Origin: Acidobacteriota bacterium
GTDB taxonomy: Bacteria > Actinomycetota > Acidimicrobiia > Acidimicrobiales > Palsa-688
Direction of reading: 5' to 3'
Length of the DNA stretch: 64,000 nucleotides
Assembly: GCA_028876385.1 (NCBI GenBank)
Contig: JAGWSF010000060.1
Location: 1 to 64,000 of the forward strand
Shown: piece after piece, positions 34,183 to 42,740 of the stretch
Position numbering within the stretch: the stretch's first letter is position 1
Layout of the letters: each line of letters begins with the position of its first letter
Notes under the pieces: generated by a model
Database searches by the model: none
Told to the model about the DNA's origin: nothing
The model's input: the letters and a program-made list of their open reading frames with translations, nothing else
Translations under genes and position numbers: made by a program

Positions 34183-35153
34183 GAGCGCCCGACTCGTCCC
34201 CTCAGGGTGAGCCCGGCGGTCTGGCCACCCTTCTCGGCGATTTCGCCGAGACGGTCCTGCCGCGGGCCCGGCGCTACACCGACGAGGAGGTGGCCACCGA
34301 GTCGGGCACCGACCTCGAGCTGACCCGCCGACTGAGGCGGGCCATGGGCCTGCCGGATGTGGCCGCAGGGGAGCGGGGCTACCTCCAGGCCGACGTGGAC
34401 GCCCTCCGGCGGGTGCGCCGTCTGGTCGAGATGGGTGACCTCGCCGACGAGGACCTGCTGCACATGGCCCGTACCCTGGGTCTGGCGGCCGCCCGGATGG
34501 CCGACGCGGTGGTGGGCTTCTGGACCGACCGCATCACCGCCGACGCCCGCCTGGACCTGCTCGAGGGGGAACGGGTGGATGAGCTCGAGCAGCTGATCGG
34601 GTACCTCTTCCGCCGTCACCTGCTGGACGCGGTGTCGCGCTTCCAGGCCGCCCTGGCCGGGGCGTCCGAGGGGCCGCCCGTGGCCGTCGCCTTCGCCGAC
34701 CTGGTGGGCTTCACCTCGCTGTCGGAGCAGCTGTCGGACCTCCAGACCGCCGACCTGGTGGAGCGCTTCGAGGTCCTGGCCACCGACCTGGTCGTCGGGG
34801 GCGGGGGGAGGGTCGTCAAGATGATCGGCGACGAGGTCATGTTCAGCGCCGCCCCCGACCGAATCGCCGACATCGCCCTCGCCTTGGCCGAGACCTTCGC
34901 TTCGCCTGACCTTCCCTCGGTGCGCGTCGGCGCTGCGAGCGGTTCGGTGCTGAGCCTGGGGGGAGACCTCTTCGGGCCGGTGGTCAACCTGGCTCAGCGG
35001 GCCACCGTGGCGGCGCGTCCCGGTACCGTCCTCGTGTCGCCGGCCCTGGCCGAGATGCTGGCCGACGACCCCCGCTACCGCGTGGCGGCTATCCGGCCCC
35101 ACCGCTTGAAGGGGATCGGAGTGGTGCGACTGGCCGTCCTACGCCGGGCCTGA
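34164..35153 (+). CDS. Class III adenylate cyclase with N-terminal regulatory domain (Rv1264-like)
   Basis: 329 residues. The N-terminal 150 are an adenylate-cyclase regulatory domain (YTDEEVATESGTDLELTRRL) as in mycobacterial pH-responsive cyclases. The catalytic domain has metal-binding Asp179 (FADLVGFTSL) and Asp223 (KMIGDEVMF), substrate Lys219 and transition-state Asn275/Arg279 (NLAQRA). All key residues are present, so it should make cAMP. No membrane segment is seen. GTG 34164 overlaps the upstream small ORF. Confidence 0.9.
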   Translation: MAGPGLGAPDSSPQGEPGGLATLLGDFAETVLPRARRYTDEEVATESGTDLELTRRLRRAMGLPDVAAGERGYLQADVDALRRVRRLVEMGDLADEDLLHMARTLGLAAARMADAVVGFWTDRITADARLDLLEGERVDELEQLIGYLFRRHLLDAVSRFQAALAGASEGPPVAVAFADLVGFTSLSEQLSDLQTADLVERFEVLATDLVVGGGGRVVKMIGDEVMFSAAPDRIADIALALAETFASPDLPSVRVGAASGSVLSLGGDLFGPVVNLAQRATVAARPGTVLVSPALAEMLADDPRYRVAAIRPHRLKGIGVVRLAVLRRA

Positions 35154-35172
35154 GCGCCCAAACTCGCCCGGC

Positions 35173-36147
35173 TCACCACATGTGCTGGGTGTACTGGCAG
35201 CTGTCGCGGAAGTCGGTTCCGGGATCCTCGAGGCGGTCGTAGCTCGACTGCAGCGCCACCCGCCCCGGTCCCCACAGACGCAACCACATGTAGCGGTTGC
35301 CCCACGACCGCCAGAACTTCATCCCGGCGTGGGGGAACTCGACGTGGAGCTGCCAGGCCACGCCGGGATCCTTGTAGAGCAACGCCGGCGGTTTGACCAG
35401 AATGCTCTCGCCGTCGGCGAGGTCCCTCAGGAACACGTTGCCGCCGGCCTGGGCCAGGACCAGGCCGGGCCGGTCGCGGGCGACGAAGCGGTCCACGAAC
35501 TGCCCGAGAGGGTAGTGGTACTCGGTCTCGTTGCGATCGTCGCGGTCGCTGTCGAGCACCGCGTCCATGCCCAGTTTGAGCAGGCCGGACCCTCCGAACT
35601 GGCTGCCCGCGCCCGGGCTGCCGCGGGTCACGAACCAGATGCCGCTGTCGTACCACTCGAATCCGAGGCCGCTGGTCGCCGCGATCATGTGGTGTTCGCG
35701 CACGTCCACGGCCGACCCGGCCTGGACCGGTATGGCCACCAGCTCGCCCGGTCGGTCGGCCGAGAAGGAGATGGTGCCCGGCCCCTTGGCCTCGAGCATG
35801 ACGACCGGCAGGCCGGCGCGCATGCGGTTCCAGGCCCCGTCGAGGCGGAGATTGTCCACCTGCACCGAGGGTTCCTGCCAGAGCAGCGAGTGCTGGGGGA
35901 ACATCACTCCCTCGCCGGCGGCCAGGCGGACGTCGGCCGCGGGCGCCAGCTTGCCGAGGATCTGCATCGTCGAGCCACCCATCTGGATCCGGGTCATGTC
36001 GGGGATGGCCGGCTGCTCGACCCAGCCCGACGTGGTCCGGCGGGCGATATCGACGGGCGCCCCGCAACTGGGGCAGGTGGTCTCGGCGCCGCTCGACGTG
36101 CTGCGGCAGTACGGGCAGGTGTAGCTGGTGACGGTGGCGTCGGACAT
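35173..36147 (-). CDS. AIM24-like protein with N-terminal zinc ribbon
   Basis: 324 residues. Cys pairs CPYCRS and CPSCGAP form a zinc ribbon (about residues 11-30), followed by an AIM24/TRAP-like beta fold with landmark strands (VMLEAKGPGTISFS, PGELVAIPVQAGSAVDVREH, LVLAQAGGNVFLRDLADGE). The family is uncharacterised in bacteria. It lies one base into the next AIM24 gene (TGATG overlap) and so is the second gene of a pair. The C-terminal FRDSCQYTQHMW is unusual. Confidence 0.8.
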   Translation of the reverse strand: MSDATVTSYTCPYCRSTSSGAETTCPSCGAPVDIARRTTSGWVEQPAIPDMTRIQMGGSTMQILGKLAPAADVRLAAGEGVMFPQHSLLWQEPSVQVDNLRLDGAWNRMRAGLPVVMLEAKGPGTISFSADRPGELVAIPVQAGSAVDVREHHMIAATSGLGFEWYDSGIWFVTRGSPGAGSQFGGSGLLKLGMDAVLDSDRDDRNETEYHYPLGQFVDRFVARDRPGLVLAQAGGNVFLRDLADGESILVKPPALLYKDPGVAWQLHVEFPHAGMKFWRSWGNRYMWLRLWGPGRVALQSSYDRLEDPGTDFRDSCQYTQHMW

Positions 36148-37094
36148 CAGGCCGCTCCGAAGTGCTGGTACATCGACTGGACGCCCACTCTCCCCGGGCC
36201 GGTCAGCTTCATGAGGCTGAGCCCGGGTCCGGTGAAGATGGCGCTGGCCTGTTGCATCACGTCCCCGGAGAGGATGCCGCTCAGACCCTCCTTCTTCAGG
36301 GCTTTGGCCGCCCGCAGCCCGGCCAGGCCCCGGCTGGCCAGCCCCTTGGCGGCCTGGGCCGCGCCGGAAGAACCCTCCGGGGCCAGCCTGTAGGTCGACA
36401 GGGCGTAGCTGACCGAAGCCTCCTTGTAGAGGAACCCGCCGGGTTCGATCTCGATGGTCTCCCCGGGGGCGAGGGTGCGGTCCATGACGTTGCCGAACCC
36501 GTGGAGCAGCAGCAGGCCCGGTCCGGCCTCGGCCCGGAATCTCTCCAGGTACATGCCGCTTCCGACCGCCAGCGTGGCTTTGAGCCCGGCCATCTTCTCG
36601 AAGCTGTAGGTGAGGCTGGAGGTGGCCAGCAGCATGGCGTGCTCCCGCACGTCCACCTCCTGGCCCGAGTCGACGGGCAGGACGACCAGCTCGCCCGGCG
36701 CGTCGCGCGAGCAGGAGACCCGTCCCGGCCCGCGGGCCACGCTCAGCACGAACGGTAGATCCCCGAGCATCCTCCGGGCGCCCCCGGGTGCGTCCATCAC
36801 CGACATGGAGGTCTGATCGTCCTTCCAGAGCATGGCGTGATGCTCGAAGAAGATGGAGTCGTCCGGCCCGAGCTCCACGTCGGCGACGGGGACGATGGTC
36901 CCGTCGATCTGTATGCGGGTGCCCCCGAGCGAGAACTCGGTCAGGTCCCGTAGCCGCGGTGCCGCCCGCCAGCCCGAATCGGCGACCACGTCGCGCCCGT
37001 CGAGCGGCGCTCCGCAGCGGTCACAGGTCCTGGCCGAGCTCGGTGACTGGGCCCGGCACCAACGGCAGGCGATCCGTTCGTCGGTGACACTCAT
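36147..37094 (-). CDS. AIM24-like protein with N-terminal zinc ribbon (first of pair)
   Basis: 315 residues with the same architecture as its downstream partner: CRWCRA/CDRCGAP ribbon, then beta domain (FVLSVARGPGRVSCS, PGELVVLPVDSGQEVDVREH, LLLLHGFGNVMDRTLAPGE). An Ala/Gly/Leu-rich helical insert (SSGAAQAAKGLASRGLAGL) near residue 250 is absent from the partner. Tandem divergence suggests a heteromer. The leaderless-type start has TACCCT 8 bases before the ATG. Its function is unknown. Confidence 0.8.
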   Translation of the reverse strand: MSVTDERIACRWCRAQSPSSARTCDRCGAPLDGRDVVADSGWRAAPRLRDLTEFSLGGTRIQIDGTIVPVADVELGPDDSIFFEHHAMLWKDDQTSMSVMDAPGGARRMLGDLPFVLSVARGPGRVSCSRDAPGELVVLPVDSGQEVDVREHAMLLATSSLTYSFEKMAGLKATLAVGSGMYLERFRAEAGPGLLLLHGFGNVMDRTLAPGETIEIEPGGFLYKEASVSYALSTYRLAPEGSSGAAQAAKGLASRGLAGLRAAKALKKEGLSGILSGDVMQQASAIFTGPGLSLMKLTGPGRVGVQSMYQHFGAA

Positions 37095-37102
37095 CGTCGT
37101 GG

Positions 37103-37108
37103 AGGGTA
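37103..37108 (-). promoter_or_regulatory. -10 element of the AIM24 pair (leaderless)
   Basis: TACCCT on the minus strand, 8 bases before ATG 37094. No Shine-Dalgarno is seen. Confidence 0.5.
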
Positions 37109-37174
37109 GCGCGCCGCTCGGGCGGGACCGTGAAATGTGTCCGGTGGGTCAACCGCCCGGGGGCGGCGGGGCGG

Positions 37175-38626
37175 TCAGGCCCCGCTGACGGCCACCGCCT
37201 CGGTGGGCTCGGCGGCGGCCGGTCGACCCGCGCCCCGCCGGACCATGGTGGGTGCGGCGGCTGCATCGTCGATCCACAGGGCCGCGACGGCGGCTATCAG
37301 GGAGACGCCGGCAGCGGCGAGGAACGTGGCGTGGTAAGCGGCCAGGCGGGGCACCAGGTGTCCGTGGGACAGGGTGACCGGGCCGATCTCGGCGACCACC
37401 GTCGACAGCAGGGCGACGCCGACAGCCCCTCCCAGCTGGCGCAGCGCGTTGAACACGGTCGAGGCCCGGGCCGTGTCGGCTCCGGAGATGGTGGCGAAGC
37501 CGGCAGCCTGAGCCGAGGTGAACACGTGGGCCATGCCGTAGCCCACGAAGAACATGAGCAGCCGCATCCACCACAGCTCCCCGGTGGTGTTGATGAGGCT
37601 CATCAGGGCCAGCGCCGCGGAAAGGATGAGCAGCCCGATGAACATGGTCCGGCGGGGCCCGAGGTTGGGATACATGGACCGGGTGACGATCTGGGAGCCG
37701 AGCATGACCCCCACCGCCTCGGGGAAGGTGCTGAGCCCCGATGACAGGGCGCTCTGCCCGAGACCGTCCTGGAAGAACAGGGCGACGATGAACAGAACCC
37801 CGAGGAAGGAGACTGCGCCGAGGCCCATTACGATGTTGGCCGTCCGAAACAGGCTGTCGCCGAACAGCCTCAGGTCGATGAGCGGGTCGGCGGACCGCAA
37901 CTCCACCCAGACCATGAGGATCAGCAGCAGGGCTCCGGCGGCGACGGTGGCCACGATCTGCGGCTGACCCCACCCCTTGAACGGACCTTCGGACACCCCG
38001 TACATCAACAGGCCGAGTCCCGCACCCGACAGCACGAAACCGGCCACGTCGAGCCGGCCGGCACTCTCGGTGTCGTGGGAATCGAGGAAGATCAGCCCGA
38101 ACACCAGGGCCATGACGCCGATCGGGAGGTTGACGTAGAACACCCACCGCCAGGAGACCTCGGTGACGAACAGGCCGCCCAGGACGGGTCCGAGGGCCGG
38201 AGCTAGAGCGGTGGGCACGATCAGGATGCTCGAAGCCCGCACCCGTTCCTCGGGGGGGAAGGTCCGAAACAGCAAGGCCATGCCCACAGGGACCATCAGG
38301 CCGCCGCCGACGCCCTGAAGCACCCGGAAGGCCACCAGCTCGCCGAGGTTCTGGGCCACCCCGCACAGGGCCGAGGCGACGGTGAAGATGACCACCGACG
38401 ACAGCATCACCCGCCGGGCTCCGAAGCGGTCGCCGAGCCAACCCGACACCGGGATGAACACGGCCAGGCTCACCAGGAACCCGATGGCGACGGTGTCGAC
38501 CGAGTCGGCGGCCACCTTGAACTGCTTGCCGATGGTCGGCAGGGCCACGTTGACGATCGTCGTGTCCATGATGTTCATGAACATGGCGGCCACGAACACC
38601 ACGCTCACGGCAATCTTCTGATCCAT
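37175..38626 (-). CDS. MFS drug exporter, DHA2 (14-helix) family
   Basis: 483 residues. The N-terminal helix VVFVAAMFMNIMDTTIVNVALP is cut here to its core MDTTIVNVALP (motif D1-like), then GWLGDRFGARR (motif A), FRVLQGVGGGLMVPVGMALL (motif B/C region) and PALGPVLGGLFV (motif C, exporter signature). Fourteen helices fit the EmrB/QacA class. The ATG at 38626 is preferred over the TTG at 38641. It likely exports a toxic hydrophobic compound with protons. It is not linked to a TetR gene here. Confidence 0.9.
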   Translation of the reverse strand: MDQKIAVSVVFVAAMFMNIMDTTIVNVALPTIGKQFKVAADSVDTVAIGFLVSLAVFIPVSGWLGDRFGARRVMLSSVVIFTVASALCGVAQNLGELVAFRVLQGVGGGLMVPVGMALLFRTFPPEERVRASSILIVPTALAPALGPVLGGLFVTEVSWRWVFYVNLPIGVMALVFGLIFLDSHDTESAGRLDVAGFVLSGAGLGLLMYGVSEGPFKGWGQPQIVATVAAGALLLILMVWVELRSADPLIDLRLFGDSLFRTANIVMGLGAVSFLGVLFIVALFFQDGLGQSALSSGLSTFPEAVGVMLGSQIVTRSMYPNLGPRRTMFIGLLILSAALALMSLINTTGELWWMRLLMFFVGYGMAHVFTSAQAAGFATISGADTARASTVFNALRQLGGAVGVALLSTVVAEIGPVTLSHGHLVPRLAAYHATFLAAAGVSLIAAVAALWIDDAAAAPTMVRRGAGRPAAAEPTEAVAVSGA

Positions 38627-38719
38627 CTGGCGTCGCGTCAAAACCGGCTCCCGGGGGGTGAGCGGAGAACTTAGGCTAGCGAAACAAGCGCCCGGAGCGC
38701 GGCGTTTATTCCCCTGTCG

Positions 38720-39823
38720 TCAGGGGGCGACGCTCATGAAGTCTTTGAACCCGGTGGGGTCGTGGCGGCCGACGGTGGCGTGCTCGAAGAGGCCCCATCC
38801 CTCGGCTCCGTCGCAGGTGGCCCGGCCGATGTGATCGATGACTCCGAAGGGGACCCGTCCGGCCACGGCCGGGTCGGTCAGGTCGTAGGTGGCCGACTGG
38901 ACCCAGTCGCGGCCGCGCCAGACGCCGTGCGACCAGTCCGGGTCGGCGCCGTAACCGCCGCCGATGTGCAGGGCCACGCCGTTGCGGGCCTCCACCTCGA
39001 CCACGACCGGCTGGCGGTCGGCGGTGCGCATGTGGATGACGGCCCGCTCGGGGATGCGGGTACCCGACCGGTAGGTGATGTCCACCTCGGGCCAGCCGAG
39101 CTGCTCGTGGCGTCCGTCGGCCCACACCCGGCTGGCCGCGTTGAGGGTGCGGGTGCCGTCGGGCTCCTCCTGGACGATGACGATCAGGGCGTAGTCGTCG
39201 AACCGCAGCGGCACGTACAGCCACCAGAATCCCTCGCGCGGCTCGTCACCGCTGCGGCCGGCGGGCTCGGTCTCGCCCACCGGTCGGATACCCCAGGACC
39301 GGTCCCGGGAGCCCAGCCACCGGTCGGGGTCGACGGCGATGTCCTCACCGTCGAGGTGGATGACCCCTTCCCAACTGCCGAGCTGGGCGAAGCGGCAGCC
39401 GTCGAGGACCACCCGGCCGCCGGCCCGGTTGATGTGGCGCGGTTCGTCGATGCAGTCGAAGGACCCCTCCCAGGTGAGGTCGAAGCCCAGGCCCCGGTCG
39501 GCGGTGTCGCAGACCAGCCGGATGCGCCGCAGCGGTTCGAGCACCTCCACCCGGTAGGGCCCGACCCGGGCGTCCAAGGAGCGGTCGCCGAGAGCGTCGG
39601 ACATCCTCACCGACCAGTGCCGGTCACCGCGCCGAACCAGAGCGAAGGCGTCAGTGACCCCGACGTTCGGGTACACCCCCAGGCCGGTGATGAGAAACAG
39701 GTCCGGTTGGCGCCCGTGAGCGTTGAAGTAGCAGCGGTCGTAGAAGTTGCGGTCGCTGGTCTCGGTGTAGGCCATCGAGAGCGGCACCTGATGGATCGGG
39801 TACTCGTCGAGGGGTGCGGGCAC
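38720..39823 (-). CDS. Uncharacterised protein (DUF7064/DUF7065-like)
   Basis: A 367-residue beta-rich protein with motifs ITGLGVYPN, RRIRLVCDTADRGLGFDLTW, GSRDRSWGIRPVG and EGFWWLYVPLRFDDYALI. I associate this pattern with a family often encoded beside APH-type phosphotransferases and steroid/lipid genes in actinobacteria and alphaproteobacteria. The fold may be a lipocalin-like double barrel as in hydroxyneurosporene synthase, which is only an inference. The GTG start has AAGGA upstream. It is followed, with 19 bp spacing, by the phosphotransferase gene that precedes it in the operon. Confidence 0.65.
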   Translation of the reverse strand: MPAPLDEYPIHQVPLSMAYTETSDRNFYDRCYFNAHGRQPDLFLITGLGVYPNVGVTDAFALVRRGDRHWSVRMSDALGDRSLDARVGPYRVEVLEPLRRIRLVCDTADRGLGFDLTWEGSFDCIDEPRHINRAGGRVVLDGCRFAQLGSWEGVIHLDGEDIAVDPDRWLGSRDRSWGIRPVGETEPAGRSGDEPREGFWWLYVPLRFDDYALIVIVQEEPDGTRTLNAASRVWADGRHEQLGWPEVDITYRSGTRIPERAVIHMRTADRQPVVVEVEARNGVALHIGGGYGADPDWSHGVWRGRDWVQSATYDLTDPAVAGRVPFGVIDHIGRATCDGAEGWGLFEHATVGRHDPTGFKDFMSVAP

Positions 39824-39842
39824 GGGGGTGGTCCTTTGCTTA

Positions 39843-40961
39843 TCAGGAGCCCAGGAGGGCCCGGAGACGGTCGGCGTTCATGATCAGCTCGTCGGCGTCG
39901 GCCGGGGCCTCGCGCTCGCCGAAGCGCACCGAACGCATGCCCGTTCGGAGATAGACGATGGCCAGCTGTATCGCCGCGTACACGAAGTAGAAGTCCAGGT
40001 CCCGAGGGGTGCGCCCGGACAGACGTTCGTAGGTGGCGGCCAGATCCTCGAGCCGCAGGAAGTCCGGCATGTGGGGGAACCCGTAGGCGACGGCCATGTC
40101 CTCGAACATCTGGTGCAGGTACCCGAGCCACGCCAGGTCGGTCTCACCGGGAGCCAGGCCGGCCATCTCCCAGTCGAGCACCGCGCTGGGCTGGAAATCC
40201 CGGTACATGACGTTACCGATGCGCGAGTCGCCCCAGCAGAAGACCGTCGGACTCTCGTGGGCCGGCCAGTGCCGCTCGAGCCAATCGAAGGCCGACTCTA
40301 TGAGCGCCGACCGGCCCGAGTCGCGCGCCGCCCACTCGTACCACTGCCGACGTCCGGCCACGTGGCGAAGAAGGGCCGTGTCGCCCGGCAAGTCGGCCCG
40401 CAGGTGGGAGAAATGCTTCTCCGGCTCGGGGATGGCGTGCAGCTCGGCGAGGACGGCGACCGTCGAGTCCTGAAGGCGGCCCTTCTGCTCGTCGGTCGCC
40501 TCGAAGAGCCAACCCGAGCCGAAGCTGTAAGGCGGTATGTCGGAGGGCACCTCGCCCTCGACCCGGCCCATCACGAAGAAGGGGGAGCCGATCAGGGACG
40601 GGTCCTCCTCGCACCACCACGCCGGCGGAACCGGAACGTCGGTCAGCGCGGCGACGGTCTGGATGGTCAGGAACTGCCCCGGCAGGTCGTATTCGGGGAA
40701 GACCGGCACATCATTGGAGAAAGGGGCGACCCGGGCGACCAGGCGCTCGTGTCGGCGGTCGTCTCCGTCGTCCCAGCTGGCGTCGAAGAGAAGGGTCTCG
40801 CTCGACATGCCAGTAGCCGAGGTGCCCTCGATGGAGTGCACCGTGTGCCCCCGGCCGTGGGGCAGGTGGGCGGCAAGGGCCCGCTCCAGCCCCTTGCGGA
40901 CCTCCTCGACGTCGCGGCTGGATCGCTGCAGCTCCGAGAAAGGATCACGTTCCTGGCTCAA
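39843..40961 (-). CDS. Phosphotransferase family protein (APH/ACAD10-like)
   Basis: A 372-residue paralogue of the gene at 13727-14821. The catalytic loop is FCWGDSRIGNVMY (again Trp before Gly-Asp), the metal-binding loop is AVLDWEM, and the glycine-rich N-lobe is GTSATGMSSETLLFD. Substrate unknown. It is the upstream gene of a pair with the uncharacterised 367-residue protein and about 49 bp from the SDR gene. The start is a TTG at 40961 with an AAGAGG ribosome site. Confidence 0.82.
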   Translation of the reverse strand: MSQERDPFSELQRSSRDVEEVRKGLERALAAHLPHGRGHTVHSIEGTSATGMSSETLLFDASWDDGDDRRHERLVARVAPFSNDVPVFPEYDLPGQFLTIQTVAALTDVPVPPAWWCEEDPSLIGSPFFVMGRVEGEVPSDIPPYSFGSGWLFEATDEQKGRLQDSTVAVLAELHAIPEPEKHFSHLRADLPGDTALLRHVAGRRQWYEWAARDSGRSALIESAFDWLERHWPAHESPTVFCWGDSRIGNVMYRDFQPSAVLDWEMAGLAPGETDLAWLGYLHQMFEDMAVAYGFPHMPDFLRLEDLAATYERLSGRTPRDLDFYFVYAAIQLAIVYLRTGMRSVRFGEREAPADADELIMNADRLRALLGS

Positions 40962-41009
40962 ACCTCTTCCCCCTTGTGTCGCCCGTGGACCCCTGGTGAT
41001 GATGGCAGG

Positions 41010-41873
41010 TCAGCCGCCCCGAAGGATCATCGGCTTGGGCCGCCGGCCGTCGATGTCGGTGAAACCGTAGTCGTCGGCCAGGTCGGCGACATAGAACGCC
41101 CGGCCGGAGCGCTCGACGACGGCGGGGTCGGAGGCCAGGGCCACCACGGCCCGCCCGGCGTAGTGCGGGGTCTCGGCCAGGGCCAGGTCGTAGTCCCCCT
41201 CGCCGGGCAGGTGCAGGATGCGCTTGCCGTCGGCGTCGGCGGGGATGGCCTGCAGCAACTCGGTCATGACGATCCCCGGCCAGATGGAAACGGCCGCCAC
41301 GCCGTGGGCCCGCAATTCGATGGCCATGTCGGCGGTCATGCGGTCCACCGCCGCCTTGGCCACCCCGTACACCACGTTGTGCGAGTAGGCCACGGCTCCC
41401 GGCGATGAGACGTTCACGATCAGGCCCCCGGACCGCTTCATGAGCAGGGGAGCCGAGTGCATGGCGGCCATGTAGTGGGAGCGGACCCCGATCGTGAACG
41501 TGTGGTCCCAGCCGTCGGCGCCGACCTCCCAGAAGGGCTTGCCCAGCCATTTGGCCGAGCCGGGGGCGTCGTAGACATTGTTGACCAGGACGTCCATGGC
41601 CCCCTGCTCCTCAGCGACGCGGGCGAAGAGGGCCGCCACCTGTTGGTCGTCGCGGTGGTCCACCTGCACCGGGATGCCCTTGCCGCCGGCCTGGTCGATC
41701 TCGGCGGCCGTGGCCGACACGGTGCCGGGCAGGAATCCGTCCTTCACCGACCGACCGGTGACGTACACCGTCGCCCCGGCGGCGCCCAGCTCGAGGGCTA
41801 TGCCCTTGCCGATACCCCGGCTGGCGCCGGTCACCACGGCTACTTTTCCTGCGAGATTCTTTCCCCCATCCAT
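41010..41873 (-). CDS. Short-chain dehydrogenase/reductase (DHRS1-like)
   Basis: 287 residues: coenzyme site VTGASRGIGKG, catalytic Ser in NVSSPGAVA and YGVAK as Tyr/Lys pair. The long C-terminal half with WPGIVMTELL and the NVYDAPGSAKWLGKPFWE insert after the NNV motif resemble the DHRS1 group. Substrate unknown, possibly steroid or lipid. On the minus strand TAACGT precedes the start by 15 bases and CAGGGA serves as ribosome site. It is first in the SDR-phosphotransferase-unknown gene run. Confidence 0.87.
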   Translation of the reverse strand: MDGGKNLAGKVAVVTGASRGIGKGIALELGAAGATVYVTGRSVKDGFLPGTVSATAAEIDQAGGKGIPVQVDHRDDQQVAALFARVAEEQGAMDVLVNNVYDAPGSAKWLGKPFWEVGADGWDHTFTIGVRSHYMAAMHSAPLLMKRSGGLIVNVSSPGAVAYSHNVVYGVAKAAVDRMTADMAIELRAHGVAAVSIWPGIVMTELLQAIPADADGKRILHLPGEGDYDLALAETPHYAGRAVVALASDPAVVERSGRAFYVADLADDYGFTDIDGRRPKPMILRGG

Positions 41874-41975
41874 TCCCTGCAGGCAAGCACGTTACGGGCC
41901 GGCGCGCCACACCCTGCGGCCCACTCACCGGACCAACACCGGGGGGGTACGGCCCGCCGTCACCCACCGGACCGC

Positions 41976-41981
41976 TAGCGT
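41976..41981 (+). promoter_or_regulatory. -10 element of the EthD-like gene (leaderless)
   Basis: TAGCGT, 8 bases before the ATG at 41990, with no Shine-Dalgarno. Confidence 0.5.
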
Positions 41982-41989
41982 CGCCGGCG

Positions 41990-42697
41990 ATGGAGAAAAT
42001 CGTCTACCTGCTGGTCGGTCCGGCCGGGCCTCCCGTCCCCGACCTGTCTGACCGGCTGCGCCACGACACCGCCCCCGAGCTGACCCGCCTGGGCGCCCGG
42101 GCCGTGCAGGTCAACGTGGCCGACGAGTCGCTGGGGCACCCCTTCGGGGTGGTACCCGAGGCCGGCACCGACCAGATCCTGGCCGCCGTGTCGGCGTGGG
42201 TCGATAGCGCCGAGGGCAACCGTCTGACGGCGGCACTGCCTGAACCCGGCTCGGATGGAGCGAGCTGGCACGGGTGGTTGGTGTGCGAATCCGAACCCAT
42301 GCCCAACCGGGCTCATCCTCCTGGCCCGGACGGCGCCGTGGCCGGCTTTGCGCAGCTGGTGGCCCTGGCCCGACCACCCCATCTGTCATGGGGGGAGTGG
42401 CGCAACATCTGGCAGGGATCGCACACCTCGGTAGCGATCAACACCCAGTCGTCATTCCGCTACGTGCAGAACGTGGTGTTCAGGGCGTTGACCCCCGGCG
42501 CGCCGCCGTACGCGGCGATCGTCGAGGAGTGCTTCCCCAGCGAGGCCAGCGGGGACCTGCACGTGTTCTTCGACGCCGTCGGCGACGACGAGCGACTTTC
42601 GAGGCACATGGCCGCCATGTCGGAGAGCTGCGACCGCTTCATGGACGGTGTGGCCCCGGTGTCGTGGACCCGGGAGTGGGTCTTCGGCCAGCCCTGA
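41990..42697 (+). CDS. EthD-domain dimeric alpha/beta-barrel protein
   Basis: 235 residues. The C-terminal part (LSWGEWRNIWQGSHTSVAINTQSS core, shortened here to WGEWRNIWQGSHTSVA, then RYVQNVVFRAL and CFPSEASGDLHVFF) fits EthD ferredoxin-like folds. The N-terminal half is a degenerate copy. EthD proteins occur in ether- and steroid-degrading loci with unclear function. Its position at the left edge of the steroid island suggests a related role. Confidence 0.75.
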   Translation: MEKIVYLLVGPAGPPVPDLSDRLRHDTAPELTRLGARAVQVNVADESLGHPFGVVPEAGTDQILAAVSAWVDSAEGNRLTAALPEPGSDGASWHGWLVCESEPMPNRAHPPGPDGAVAGFAQLVALARPPHLSWGEWRNIWQGSHTSVAINTQSSFRYVQNVVFRALTPGAPPYAAIVEECFPSEASGDLHVFFDAVGDDERLSRHMAAMSESCDRFMDGVAPVSWTREWVFGQP

Positions 42698-42718
42698 CGG
42701 CCAGTCCTGACGGCTGGC
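42693..42718 (+). repeat. 13-bp duplication over the EthD-like stop codon
   Basis: CCTGACGGCCAGT (42693) is followed directly by CCTGACGGCTGGC (42706). The first copy holds the stop codon TGA 42695-42697. Arms GGCCAG/CTGGCC also allow a hairpin between the convergent genes. Confidence 0.7.
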
Positions 42719-42740
42719 CCCGGGAGCGGCCCGGGCGCCT

